DNA of 64,000 nt, from positions 3,162,001-3,226,000 of the forward strand of contig NZ_CP021421.1 of NCBI RefSeq assembly GCF_002201515.1, in the 5' to 3' direction. The notes beneath the pieces are model-generated. The model was not told the origin of the DNA. It saw only the letters and a program-made list of their open reading frames with translations, and did no database searches. This stretch comes from Muribaculum intestinale (GTDB lineage Bacteria > Bacteroidota > Bacteroidia > Bacteroidales > Muribaculaceae). The first letter of the stretch is position 1; every line of letters starts with the position of its first letter. Shown here one piece after another: positions 36,437-44,273 of this stretch. The position numbers and the translations under genes are program-made.

Positions 36437-37515
36437 TGTTTTTCAGTGTTTGAGGGTTTGTGAATAGCATCAGTATCCGGGTCATACCGTTCGACTGACA
36501 CGAGAGTGAGTTGCAGGTCATCAATGAGTTTCTGCAAAATCGGATTTCGGCGTATCATAGATTGCAGCACAGCTTGGTCAGGCTCGATTTGCAGGAGATA
36601 GTCAGCTATGTCAAGTCCTGCTGTTCGCTCGTTATCAGTGGCAATTTCTTCAAGATAGTTGAAGGTGCTTGCCTCGATACCGAGATTGCGGAGCAAACTC
36701 AGTTTCTGCCGCCACTGGTCGGTTGCGCCGATGTCGGGATACAGAATAACTTGATGACCTTTGAGAACACGGAGTGCATCAGAATTGAAGCATCCGTTTT
36801 TACCGCTGGAAGCGAGCCACACATATTCGGGCAGATAGTACGATGCCACAAGTGCGGTCTTCTCGCTCTCGACGATGGCAACAGGTTTGCCTCTGTTCAT
36901 CGGCAACAGGTGTTCTCCGAAGAAACACTGACGCAGATTGAAATCGGGCAGTCGGAGCAACGAGTGAACCCATGTAACATGGTTGAACGGTTCCTTCACG
37001 CGCTTGCCAGTCTCGGCATCGTAGAGCATTACCTTTCCGGTACGGACACTGCCGTTGATGTCGGTCTGCCAGAACACGCATGACCCCGGCCAGTGCTTCG
37101 ATGTGCCGACGCGGTAATCCTTTATCAGTCGGAGAGCATCCTCGGCTCCGAACCTGGAGCGGAGGAACAGATAGAGATTGTTTTTCTCATAGCCGTGCAG
37201 AGTCTGTGAAACAGTCTCTGACGCGATAAAAGATGTTGGTTTTCGCTGCTCGGTCGATTTGGCTCGCCATGCTGACGGAGTGGCGAAAGCGGAGCGCAAG
37301 GGCTTCGCCTCCGGATTACGCTCAAAATAATCCTTCGGCGTCAAGTGGTAACCGCAACTCTGTTCATGGTCGCATCTTCCGACATCATCAGGAAACGAGA
37401 TTTGTTTCTCGGTGTCGATGTAGCGGCTGAAACAGCGTTTTTTGTGGCAGGCAGGGCAAGTGTGCCGTGTCGCCGCTCCCTTATAGGGCTGGAGAATGAA
37501 TCGGTGTGCGTTCAT
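36433..37515 (-). CDS. DUF6371 primase/TOPRIM-like protein (element A)
   Basis: A 360-residue protein. The N-terminal zinc-binding module is CPACHKKRCFSRYID...GRCDHEQSCGYHL, followed by HLTPKDYFERNPEAKP. The middle GYEKNNLYLFLRSRFG is typical of DUF6371 proteins. The C-terminal TOPRIM-like part shows VAIVESEKTALVASYYLPEYVWLASSGKNGC (acidic Glu) and ILYPDIGATDQW (DxG). Zinc finger plus TOPRIM resembles DnaG/CHC2 primases, hence a role in element replication. Element C carries a homologue at 60561-61670, but element B uses a different primase. Confidence 0.75.
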   Translation of the reverse strand: MNAHRFILQPYKGAATRHTCPACHKKRCFSRYIDTEKQISFPDDVGRCDHEQSCGYHLTPKDYFERNPEAKPLRSAFATPSAWRAKSTEQRKPTSFIASETVSQTLHGYEKNNLYLFLRSRFGAEDALRLIKDYRVGTSKHWPGSCVFWQTDINGSVRTGKVMLYDAETGKRVKEPFNHVTWVHSLLRLPDFNLRQCFFGEHLLPMNRGKPVAIVESEKTALVASYYLPEYVWLASSGKNGCFNSDALRVLKGHQVILYPDIGATDQWRQKLSLLRNLGIEASTFNYLEEIATDNERTAGLDIADYLLQIEPDQAVLQSMIRRNPILQKLIDDLQLTLVSVERYDPDTDAIHKPSNTEKQ

Positions 37516-37536
37516 AGATTCTCAAAGAAATATGCT

Positions 37537-37590
37537 TGCATTTTCTGCGTAACCCGCATTTTGGAGATAGAAAATGCGGAAAATGCAGAA
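37537..37590. repeat. Inverted iteron-like cluster between DUF3987 and DUF6371 genes (element A)
   Basis: Within 85 non-coding bases there are two GCATTTT words (near 37539 and 37556) followed by two GAAAATGC words in opposite orientation (near 37569 and 37578), each extended by TCTGCG/CAGAAA-like bases. A head-to-head cluster of this type recurs at the same map position in elements B and C. Candidate replication origin or operator. Confidence 0.5.
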
Positions 37591-37600
37591 AGCGCAGGTG

Positions 37601-38980
37601 TCAAAGTTTGGAATAATGCCCATGCTTCTCACGTTGGAAATAATTGCCTAATGATACCGACCGTTTGAGAAAGTCCTGAAACGTGCGCCCCGGCATACCG
37701 TTCTCCTTTGCTACAGCTATCCCTTCCTCGGTCGTGAAACAGTCAGGGAGAGCGGCGATGATGGCTCTCTGTTGCTCGGTCAGCGACATTTCGCTGATGA
37801 TGCCATGTACTTTTCTGGCGGTGGATTTGAAATAATCCACGAGCGATATGGCATTTTCTACGGATAAAAGGTCTATTTCTGTCCTGTCGGCTTCGCCGCA
37901 GGCCCATCTCGCCATCTGCAATATCAGGCAGAACCGAATTGCATGGAAATCGAACTTGTTGTAAACTCCTTTAAGCGCGTCACATTCCTCGCGGTTACAT
38001 TCCTCGGTGTTCCGACGCTGCCATTCGTAGAGTCTTGTCTTCGCATCCGGCGCAAAGGGTAGGATGTTAGCTATGACATTTCCGTCTGTATCCGTTTCGT
38101 ATGGAATAGCGACGAGCCTTTCTATTATCTCCGCCCATTCCGCTTCTATATCGAAAGTTGGCTCTTTGTCGCTCCACGGCTGTTTGTCCTGATTGTGGGG
38201 CATGACAAACAGCAAGCGGTCGATAAAACCGTTTGATGTGCGGCTTCCCTGCGCAAGTTCGTTGAGAATACCGTTCTGGATAGTCCCCACCACCGAGATG
38301 AAAGGGCGGCTGATATATACCGAATTCTTCACTCCTTTGCGGTCAGAGAATGATGGATTTGCGTTGAACAGCTTTAGCCAGTATTCTTCATCAGAACCTT
38401 TGTTGTATCGGTTGAAGTTCTTGAACCAGCCCGCGAGTTCATCATTCCACATACAGATGCCGCGCAGATTCTGCGAGTGGATAAGCAACATCGCTTCGGG
38501 TGTCGCATCTGAAATCAGGAACCGTTTGCATACAGGGGCGACGGGATGCGGCTCTGAGCGTTCCTTTATCGGTAACTCGCGCTGACGCTCGTATTCCTCA
38601 CACGCCTTGACATAGGCGCGTGTCGCCACACCGTCCAGCTCTGTGAACGGTCTGATGGCAAAATTCAGCGGATGTGACTTGCAGGCTCCCGGTCTTCCGA
38701 CAAGAGCCATGAAAAGTATGGCACTCTCGTCCCATTTCCCTTTGAGCCGTGCGAAATGGGTATTTCCTATACCAAGTCCTATAGCCACGAGCATAGCCCC
38801 GGCAAGATAATCCACCGGATAGCCGTAACAGTCGTGCGCTTCCATGACGATTCTCTGAATCTTAATCGGCAACGCGCCCAGAGGGAAATCCCCGCCACGG
38901 ATTTTCACGCTCATATCAACGGCTTTGCCGAGAACGAGCATCGGGTCAACTGATTTCTGGTTAGATGTGTTCTTTTCCAT
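37601..38980 (-). CDS. DUF3987 helicase/ATPase-like replication protein (element A)
   Basis: A 459-residue DUF3987-type protein. The P-loop-like segment ILFMALVGRPGACKSHPLNFAI lies near residue 90 (GRPGACKS, slightly degenerate). DUF3987 hallmarks include GICMWNDELAGWFKNFNRYNKG, VYISRPFISVVGTIQNGIL, SNGFIDRLLFVMPHNQ and KFDFHAIRFCLILQMARWA. The C-terminal tail resembles a winged helix (EQQRAIIAALPDCFTTEEGIAVAKENGM). I start at the ATG at 38978-38980 (MEKNTSNQ), overlapping the HTH gene by 20 bp; a longer frame to 39097 lies entirely opposite that gene's conserved part. Probably drives autonomous replication of the excised element. Confidence 0.8.
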   Translation of the reverse strand: MEKNTSNQKSVDPMLVLGKAVDMSVKIRGGDFPLGALPIKIQRIVMEAHDCYGYPVDYLAGAMLVAIGLGIGNTHFARLKGKWDESAILFMALVGRPGACKSHPLNFAIRPFTELDGVATRAYVKACEEYERQRELPIKERSEPHPVAPVCKRFLISDATPEAMLLIHSQNLRGICMWNDELAGWFKNFNRYNKGSDEEYWLKLFNANPSFSDRKGVKNSVYISRPFISVVGTIQNGILNELAQGSRTSNGFIDRLLFVMPHNQDKQPWSDKEPTFDIEAEWAEIIERLVAIPYETDTDGNVIANILPFAPDAKTRLYEWQRRNTEECNREECDALKGVYNKFDFHAIRFCLILQMARWACGEADRTEIDLLSVENAISLVDYFKSTARKVHGIISEMSLTEQQRAIIAALPDCFTTEEGIAVAKENGMPGRTFQDFLKRSVSLGNYFQREKHGHYSKL

Positions 38981-39290
38981 ACTTATCGAGAATAGTGTTA
39001 ATGGCCGATGTCCTATAGAAGACTTTGCCGCCGACAAGGGTGGCTTCAAGATATTTACTCCTGCGCCAATTTCGGAGAGTATTGGAGCAGACTCCAAGGA
39101 TTCTCATCACCTCCAAGCGGGGAATGAGAGGATCCTGATCCACGGGCTTATGTGCCGGAAGAATCTCCTCCTTGAATTTATCCACTACACGTTCTGCCGT
39201 GTGTTCGACAATTTCAAAGAGGTGTGCCAGAGGGAGCGTGATAGAAAGTCCGGTCAGCTCCTCGGGCGAGAGATTTGAAAAATCAATCAT
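38961..39290 (-). CDS. HTH (excisionase/MerR-like) protein of element A
   Basis: A 109-residue protein. A helical N-terminus is followed by a winged HTH_17-type domain: LIPRLEVMRILGVCSNTLRNWRRSKYLEATLVGGKVFYRTSAINTIL (about 55-102). Such proteins act as excisionases (Xis/RDF) or replication regulators and precede the replication ATPase in many Bacteroides mobilizable elements. The counterparts in B (45640-45969) and C (59040-59384) occupy the same position upstream of an ATPase gene. Confidence 0.8.
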   Translation of the reverse strand: MIDFSNLSPEELTGLSITLPLAHLFEIVEHTAERVVDKFKEEILPAHKPVDQDPLIPRLEVMRILGVCSNTLRNWRRSKYLEATLVGGKVFYRTSAINTILDKYGKEHI

Positions 39291-39686
39291 CTTTTATTCC
39301 TCGCGTCGTCTGTGTTATTTTTTTCATCGGACACCGACAACAATTAAATGCCCGACGGTCGCCGCGCGGAAAGCGAAATAATGAATGGAACTGATGGCAT
39401 CGGGTGACCGGTCTTTACCCTTAGCAATATCAATTCCGACATTCGCTTTTGCGTTTTGACGGTGCGAAGTAAGCATATTTGTTTGCTTTCTCCAAATTTA
39501 TAACACTGATACACAGCGTGTTAAGTTCGCTTTAATTCGTTGCGAAGTAAAACGAAGAATTTTGTGGATTTTATGCTGGATAGAAGGCTGTCGAAATAGC
39601 GTCAGAGCATGAAAAAAGAAACGGGGAGTCACTCGACGTTATGTCGGATGACTCCCGGTTATAATATTATAATATAATGTGTGCTG
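39291..39686. other. Regulatory region upstream of the element A replication block
   Basis: About 390 bp without a gene. It contains a minus-strand TAAATTTG -7-like box near 39495, an imperfect ACACTGATACACAGCGTGT palindrome near 39507, and two TGCGAAGTAA direct repeats about 80 bp apart (near 39464 and 39540). A terminator hairpin (39622-39660) serves the gene on its right. The repeats may be operators for the HTH protein. Confidence 0.45.
39622..39660 (-). terminator. Terminator after the 39687-40676 gene
   Basis: Minus-strand stem GGGAGTCA/TGACTCCC with an additional internal pairing (TCCGACATAACGTCGAG), followed by a T-rich TTTCTTTTTTC tract. Confidence 0.75.
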
Positions 39687-40676
39687 TCAGTATGAATACA
39701 TATAGTCGGCGACATTGAGGCGTTCCCGCAACTCGTTGTAATCAACAATGTGTTCGGGTCGCTCGAAAGTAAGAATAGATTTCTGCCGATATTCCGTAGG
39801 TTCAAGATAATCTTTCAATGCACCCTGAATCCATCGGTGTCCCGGAATCTCTATATTCTTCTTGTCCTTATATCTCACAACGAGTGCGGCATGAAATTCA
39901 GTGACGGTTGTCCTCACCATAGCCCGACCTTTGTCAAGAACGAGATACAGCATCGCCAGATCGCGCCCGCTCTGACGGAGGTTTACATGTTCGTCGATAG
40001 AATCGAAAAGATACTCATCACCGTTGGGCAGCAGTTCTTCAAGCGTCCGGCGTTTCTTCTGTTTGCCGGTGATAGGTTTCTTCTCGGAGGTTTCTTTCAT
40101 TGTCGCTTTCGTATCTGTCGGCAATGATTTGAATTTAGATACCACACTTGCAGTGACTGTCGGGGTCTCTCCGATTTCATCAAGTTCTTCCACAAACTTG
40201 ACCCAGTCTGCCTCCGTCCTTGCCTTTATCGAAATGCTACGGTTGATAATGACCTTAATGTTTACACGCGCGAGGCGACGTAAAAGAAAATTCAATTTAG
40301 GATTGCGGATCATTTCCTCTCCATATTCTACCATACACTCGAAACTGCGGCCAAAGAAAAGCCAACATAGCATGGCCGGCACATTACTGTCGGGCAGCTG
40401 GGCAAAGAAGTGTAGGGATAATTTGGAGATAATTCCTTCCTCCTTGAGCATGGTCTCCAGATCTTCTATCCCTTCGGAGCGGTCATTCTTCAGATACAAT
40501 ACGAGTTCCTTTTCAAATCTTGGAATCATCATACACGCTTCTGCAAATACCACATCGAACCCCTTGCCATCGCGGTTGTGCATCAAGTCGGAGAAATCGC
40601 AATATTCCTGATAGTGGGTGCGCTGCCATTCTTTCAGCAGCTCTTTGGTAAGCCTTTTAGTGTCCTCTTTATTCAT
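39687..40676 (-). CDS. Unknown protein at the right end of element A
   Basis: A 329-residue mostly helical soluble protein, no signal peptide. A basic KKPITGKQKKRRTLEEL linker (about 200-216) separates two halves. The C-terminal half (DLAMLYLVLDKGRAMVRTTVTEFHAAL...EIPGHRWIQGALKDYL) has a winged-helix-like layout that weakly parallels the end of the element C protein at 58016-58948. Both genes lie directly upstream (transcriptionally) of the HTH-ATPase block. Possibly the DUF6043 group, but I cannot confirm the family. A role in replication control is a guess from position. Confidence 0.6.
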   Translation of the reverse strand: MNKEDTKRLTKELLKEWQRTHYQEYCDFSDLMHNRDGKGFDVVFAEACMMIPRFEKELVLYLKNDRSEGIEDLETMLKEEGIISKLSLHFFAQLPDSNVPAMLCWLFFGRSFECMVEYGEEMIRNPKLNFLLRRLARVNIKVIINRSISIKARTEADWVKFVEELDEIGETPTVTASVVSKFKSLPTDTKATMKETSEKKPITGKQKKRRTLEELLPNGDEYLFDSIDEHVNLRQSGRDLAMLYLVLDKGRAMVRTTVTEFHAALVVRYKDKKNIEIPGHRWIQGALKDYLEPTEYRQKSILTFERPEHIVDYNELRERLNVADYMYSY

Positions 40677-40814
40677 TCAGGGGGCATTAACAGTGAAACA
40701 AAATATTACATCACCATTGAAAACGCTTCCCCAAAAGAAAAGTTCAGTGAATGCGTATTGGGGGGAGAATCTGCCCGAATAAAGAAAAGACCACTATTTT
40801 TAACAAAATTTTCT

Positions 40815-40860
40815 TGTCCACCCCGCTCTAAAACTCAAATTCGTGGACAATTTGCGGACA
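40815..40860. repeat. Arm-type repeats GTGGACA, right end of element A
   Basis: TGTCCAC (inverted) at 40815-40821, GTGGACA at 40843-40849 and the one-mismatch GCGGACA at 40854-40860. Same word as the left-end array, confirming that both ends belong to one element. Confidence 0.68.
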
Positions 40861-40872
40861 AATATACAAAAC

Positions 40873-40917
40873 AAAAAAATCTCTATTTACCTAATTTATA
40901 GATAAGTAGAGATTTTT
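40873..40917 (-). terminator. Terminator beside the A/B att junction
   Basis: Minus-strand hairpin with AAAATCTCTA/TAGAGATTTT arms, then TTTTTG. Occupies the tRNA-terminator position relative to att. Confidence 0.7.
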
Positions 40918-40921
40918 AGAG

Positions 40922-40965
40922 GTGGTCCCACTTGGGCTTGAACCAAGGACTCCCTGATTATGAGT
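40922..40965. repeat. att of tRNA-Met type, 44-bp copy (A/B junction)
   Basis: Identical over 44 bp to 56375-56418 and to 62994-63037 inside the real tRNA-Met. It covers the acceptor 3' strand, T-arm, variable loop and anticodon 3' strand up to the CAT anticodon region; the tRNA 5' half is absent. Confidence 0.88.
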
Positions 40966-41095
40966 AGGTGGAAGGCGTGATTTTGAACGAAACCGTATGA
41001 AACTTTGTTAATAATATACAGATTGATTATCAGATATTTGCAAGTACAAAACAATCTTTGTAATTTTGTGCGAGACCTCTTGAAACTCGCGAGTT

Positions 41096-41195
41096 GTGTT
41101 CAAAATGTGTTCAAACCCCATTTGCTGAACACGCTCCCTGATTGTTTTATTGGATCTGGCAGGTCTGATAAAAACTTGAACACAACTTTGAACAC
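41096..41195. repeat. Arm-type repeats GTGTTCA, left end of element B
   Basis: GTGTTCA at 41096 and 41107, TGAACAC (inverted) at 41126, 41177 and 41189. All between att and the integrase start codon at 41202. Confidence 0.75.
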
Positions 41196-41201
41196 ATCAA
41201 T

Positions 41202-42554
41202 ATGAATAAGGCTCTCTTCAGCGACGAATCCCGGAGATTCGCAGGGGCGACGGTGTATATCATTCTCGCTCCTGATAATAGATATAAATTCGACACAGGC
41301 AAATCTGTGCCGTTGACAGTCTGCGTCACCCATCAGCGGGCGAGAAGATATTTCTCAACCGGATATAAGGTGTCATCAATGAAAGAATACGAGGCTCTGT
41401 TCTCAAAATCTAATACCGCCATCGAAACTCGAAAAGAACTTCGCAAGATGTTTGATCGGGTATGCGCCAAAGCTGATGAGCTTATCTTGCTCAATCGCTT
41501 CTCTGTAGCCGACTTGAAAAGCTATCTCGACAAGTCGGAAGGGAAAGTGACAGAAAAAACGATGAGAGCAGATGATACTTTTTCTTATTGGGCAGCTCTT
41601 GGAGCATCGAAAGAAAAAGTAAAGACCCGCGCTATGTATTCTTCCGCGCTTGACTGGTTCAAACTGTTCCGCAAGGATAAACCTATTTCTCTCAGTGCTG
41701 TCGATACCGCCATAATTACACGCTTCGCCAAATGGCTTGATGAACAGAAAGCGCGAAACGGCACAGATCAGCCGCTTTCTTTGGACACGCGAATGGTAAT
41801 TCTTCGCGCCACTCGTGCTGTGTTCAATCAGGCATATAAAGACGGACACACCACTATGGTTCCCAATTTCAAAGGTCTTATTCATGCAGGCAACCGTCGC
41901 CGCTTGAATGCCTTGACTGTGGAAGAAGTATTGAGGTTGTGGGAATATTGGCTTGCTGCACCTGATAAGCAATCGAAGTATGCCCGTGCCGTTGGGCGCT
42001 CGCTACTTCTTTATTGTCTGAATGGTATGAATACTATAGATATGGCTAAACTCGTCTGGACAGAGAAGGCGGCAGTCTCGCAGAAATTTCCGCAATTTGT
42101 TTTCATCCGATCTAAGATTGACAGGGCAAACAAACCTATCGGCAAGCAGCTTGATGAAACATCAGTACCCATAATTCCGCAGTTACGGCAATTGCTTGAT
42201 GTGTATGCATCACCATATAGTCCCGGTGAACTGGTTTTCCCTGATATTTTTCTTAATGCCGTCACTGATGAACAGAAAGCAATCCGTGTTCACGACTTTA
42301 ACCGCCGCATCTCAAAGAACATAAAGGACGTATGCGAATCTCTCGGAATCCAAAGTGTCACTCCCCAGTATGCCCGCAACTCGTTTATCTCGGCATTGGC
42401 GCATCATGGGGTCATGACCGCTTACATAGACTATGCGGTAGGTCATGCCACATCGGAGGTGTCTGCACTCCTTGCAGGTTATATATCCAATGTAACACCC
42501 GCTATGATGCAGGCTTTCAACGAGAAAATCTTCATAGTGCCACCAATTTTATGA
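41202..42554 (+). CDS. Tyrosine recombinase (integrase) of element B
   Basis: A 450-residue site-specific recombinase, closely related to the element C integrase and distinct from that of element A. Arm-binding domain about 1-90, core-binding domain about 120-210, catalytic domain after that. The box I Arg position reads Asn (LNGMNTIDMAKL). The usual HxxR-H motif reads TPQYARNSF (Gln and Asn for the His residues). The second Arg, the GHATSE His and a Tyr in LLAGYISNV are present. The beta-hairpin Lys is in FIRSKIDRA. The same substitutions occur in element C, so this is a property of the subfamily rather than decay. Confidence 0.9.
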   Translation: MNKALFSDESRRFAGATVYIILAPDNRYKFDTGKSVPLTVCVTHQRARRYFSTGYKVSSMKEYEALFSKSNTAIETRKELRKMFDRVCAKADELILLNRFSVADLKSYLDKSEGKVTEKTMRADDTFSYWAALGASKEKVKTRAMYSSALDWFKLFRKDKPISLSAVDTAIITRFAKWLDEQKARNGTDQPLSLDTRMVILRATRAVFNQAYKDGHTTMVPNFKGLIHAGNRRRLNALTVEEVLRLWEYWLAAPDKQSKYARAVGRSLLLYCLNGMNTIDMAKLVWTEKAAVSQKFPQFVFIRSKIDRANKPIGKQLDETSVPIIPQLRQLLDVYASPYSPGELVFPDIFLNAVTDEQKAIRVHDFNRRISKNIKDVCESLGIQSVTPQYARNSFISALAHHGVMTAYIDYAVGHATSEVSALLAGYISNVTPAMMQAFNEKIFIVPPIL

Positions 42555-42587
42555 AGCTTCATCCAAAAAAAATGTCATGAATGTCGG

Positions 42588-42663
42588 TTTATCGTAGTAC
42601 GTATCCCCCCAATATGCCTATTTATCGTAGTTTGACATACTAAAATTTGCGGGTTTACCGAAG
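42588..42663 (+). repeat. Three 11-bp iterons after the element B integrase
   Basis: TTTATCGTAGT at 42588 and 42621 and TTTACCGAAGT at 42653, spaced 33 and 32 bp (three helical turns). The second and third continue as TTGA. Phased direct repeats like these suggest a protein-binding array, either a replication iteron set or an excision-control operator. Confidence 0.55.
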
Positions 42664-42699
42664 TTTGATCTTTATAGCCAATACATGGCTGGTAAACGA

Positions 42700-42728
42700 A
42701 AAAAGAGCGGTCAAGGCCGCTCTTTTTA
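42700..42728. terminator. Bidirectional terminator between integrase B and the GNAT-like gene
   Basis: GAGCGG/CCGCTC stem extended by A/T pairs, with T runs on both strands. Confidence 0.8.
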
Positions 42729-42753
42729 TTGTAGACTGAATTCAATTGCAACT

Positions 42754-43572
42754 TCAGACAAAATCTTCAGTAACATTGAAATTTTCGTAGAAATCCTCTC
42801 TGGCTTTGAGGAGCGAATCGATGTCCGCGCACAAGAATGTGCAGTTGAAGTCATAGATTGGCTGAAGTGCTGACATTGCCATATCTTCACGGAGTCCCAT
42901 CATATTCTTGTAATGATTCACCAAATGGCGGTCGGAAGTGGAGTCGGCTGCAAAGAGATATAAGAATTCACAACCAGTGAGGCTTCTTATCTTTTCAACA
43001 ATGCCAACAATCACATGCCAGAACATAGTGGATCCTATTCTGTTTTTTGCTGAGAACCCGTATGTCTGCCATTTATTCCGGTAAGCTTCATTGACACAAA
43101 AGTGGGTCAATTCTATAGAAGGAAAAGATTTGGCGACCTGCTTATTGGTAGGCATTGAGTCGAATTTACCCAATAATCGTTCGATGTCTTCCTTTGCTTC
43201 CTTGAGTTTCGTCTTGATTTCTTCTATATACTCCTTTACCACAGCTTGATCGCCTCTTTGTTCAAGTTCCATAAGCTTTATTTTATGGTTCTTGAATTTT
43301 TCAAATTTCTTCAATTCCTCAAATTCTGAGTAAAGGAGCCCACACTTGATTGAAAAATAACAGAGGATTTCGCCGTCTTCATTCCTAACTGCATAGCATG
43401 CACACCTGTTCTCAGCATCGTCATCAAATGCATTTCCTACAAGATAGTCAACCAAATTCTCGTTTTTGGAGTTCTCAAAGTCACTGACTTCTCTGAGCAA
43501 TGAATCGTCTTCTTTCAATCGCGTGACGCTGAATGAATTCAGAATGTCTAATTGATCTTTGGTAATTTTCAT
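42754..43572 (-). CDS. GNAT-like protein paired with a Panacea-domain antitoxin
   Basis: A 272-residue protein from the ATG at 43570-43572 (a GTG nine bases earlier is possible). The N-terminal half has ENRCACYAVRNEDGEILCYFSIKCGLLY, followed by a charged coiled region and, at the C-terminus, GCEFLYLFAADSTSDRHLVNHYKNMMGL. That end resembles the acetyl-CoA-binding and final strands of GNAT acetyltransferases with a helical insertion. Its ATG overlaps the stop of the Panacea gene (ATGA), as in toxin-antitoxin operons. It would be the toxin of a PanAT-type pair. The enzymatic activity is inferred. Confidence 0.65.
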   Translation of the reverse strand: MKITKDQLDILNSFSVTRLKEDDSLLREVSDFENSKNENLVDYLVGNAFDDDAENRCACYAVRNEDGEILCYFSIKCGLLYSEFEELKKFEKFKNHKIKLMELEQRGDQAVVKEYIEEIKTKLKEAKEDIERLLGKFDSMPTNKQVAKSFPSIELTHFCVNEAYRNKWQTYGFSAKNRIGSTMFWHVIVGIVEKIRSLTGCEFLYLFAADSTSDRHLVNHYKNMMGLREDMAMSALQPIYDFNCTFLCADIDSLLKAREDFYENFNVTEDFV

Positions 43573-44012
43573 TGGGGACACATGAATCGTCTGTACTTGA
43601 TGACCCTGGCATCATACTCTATATCGGAAGTCTCAATTTCCACAGGGTATGAACCGACCTCTTTATCTTTGGCCTTTTGCCAACAAGTCTCGCCGTGAGA
43701 AATATTGCTCAATGTCCAAGACCCCATCCCTGCATATCTCCTTAATGTGTCTTCAAGAACAGGAATATATTCTGAGTCTGCTGATAACGATTGAACCTGA
43801 CGATCCCAGTGTGTTTTTCTGAGACAGCGCATGACTGGTCCGTATTTCCACGCTTCAAATTTGTCAAGAAACATAGGTTTCCCCAATAGGACAAAACTTT
43901 CCCTCTGGGTGAAATAAAGCAATTTATGGAGCTTCATTTCATCCATAGTACTACCTGATTCTTGCTCGTATCGCTGAAGCAGATACTTTGCTGCTGTCCT
44001 AACATCAATCAT
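43569..44012 (-). CDS. Panacea-domain (DUF4065, SocA-like) antitoxin candidate
   Basis: A 147-residue protein with the Panacea/SocA fold: VRTAAKYLLQRYEQESGSTMDEMKLHKLLYFTQRESFVLLGKPMF followed by FEAWKYGPVMRCLRK, the hallmark of that domain. Panacea domains act as hyperpromiscuous antitoxins whose partner toxins vary. I start at the ATG at 44010-44012; a TTG start at 44045 would lie within the promoter (-7 box TATCTTTG at 44043-44050). It is the first gene of a two-gene operon with the GNAT-like protein. Confidence 0.8.
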   Translation of the reverse strand: MIDVRTAAKYLLQRYEQESGSTMDEMKLHKLLYFTQRESFVLLGKPMFLDKFEAWKYGPVMRCLRKTHWDRQVQSLSADSEYIPVLEDTLRRYAGMGSWTLSNISHGETCWQKAKDKEVGSYPVEIETSDIEYDARVIKYRRFMCPQ

Positions 44013-44042
44013 TTTGTAAGGGAGTTCTGATTTCTTAATCTG

Positions 44043-44050
44043 CAAAGATA
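44043..44050 (-). promoter_or_regulatory. -7 box of the Panacea operon
   Basis: TATCTTTG on the minus strand, about 31 bp upstream of the ATG at 44012. It decides against the longer TTG-initiated frame. Confidence 0.55.
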
Positions 44051-44273
44051 AAACAAATTTCTCAGACTTTTACACCTTCGACTTAAAGGTTTAACTTTTT
44101 TTAGCATAATAACACTTCAGTATTTTAATTCCTTTCAATTAGACTTTCTGTGAACACTCCTGATATATTAGTTGTTTGAGTTACTGAGTGCTAAAATTTC
44201 ATAACGTTTCAACAAGTATTGTTAAGAAAGATTGGCATTCATATTCATCAGCCCGTTAAATACCACCCCGCCA

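Larger units (their letters stand above)
26521..40965. mobile_element. Element A: mobilizable island at tRNA-Met
   Basis: Runs from the 14-bp partial tRNA-Met 3' copy (26521-26534) to the 44-bp copy at 40922-40965. Both ends carry the arm word GTGGACA (26687-26724 and 40815-40860). Content: integrase, DUF1016 nuclease, lipoprotein cluster, and a minus-strand block (HTH, DUF3987, DUF6371, DUF3408, oriT, MobC, relaxase, coiled-coil membrane protein) plus an unknown protein at the right end. It is the farthest element from the intact tRNA and hence the first to have integrated. Confidence 0.8.

Noticed and set aside
37601..39097. DUF3987 protein starting at 39097
   Set aside because: The extra 39 residues overlap the conserved HTH gene antiparallel in codon sense and lack family similarity. 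ATG 38980 is better.
40922..40965. att copies at 40922 and 56375 as tRNA genes
   Set aside because: Only the 3' half of the cloverleaf is present; no D-arm or 5' acceptor strand and no promoter.
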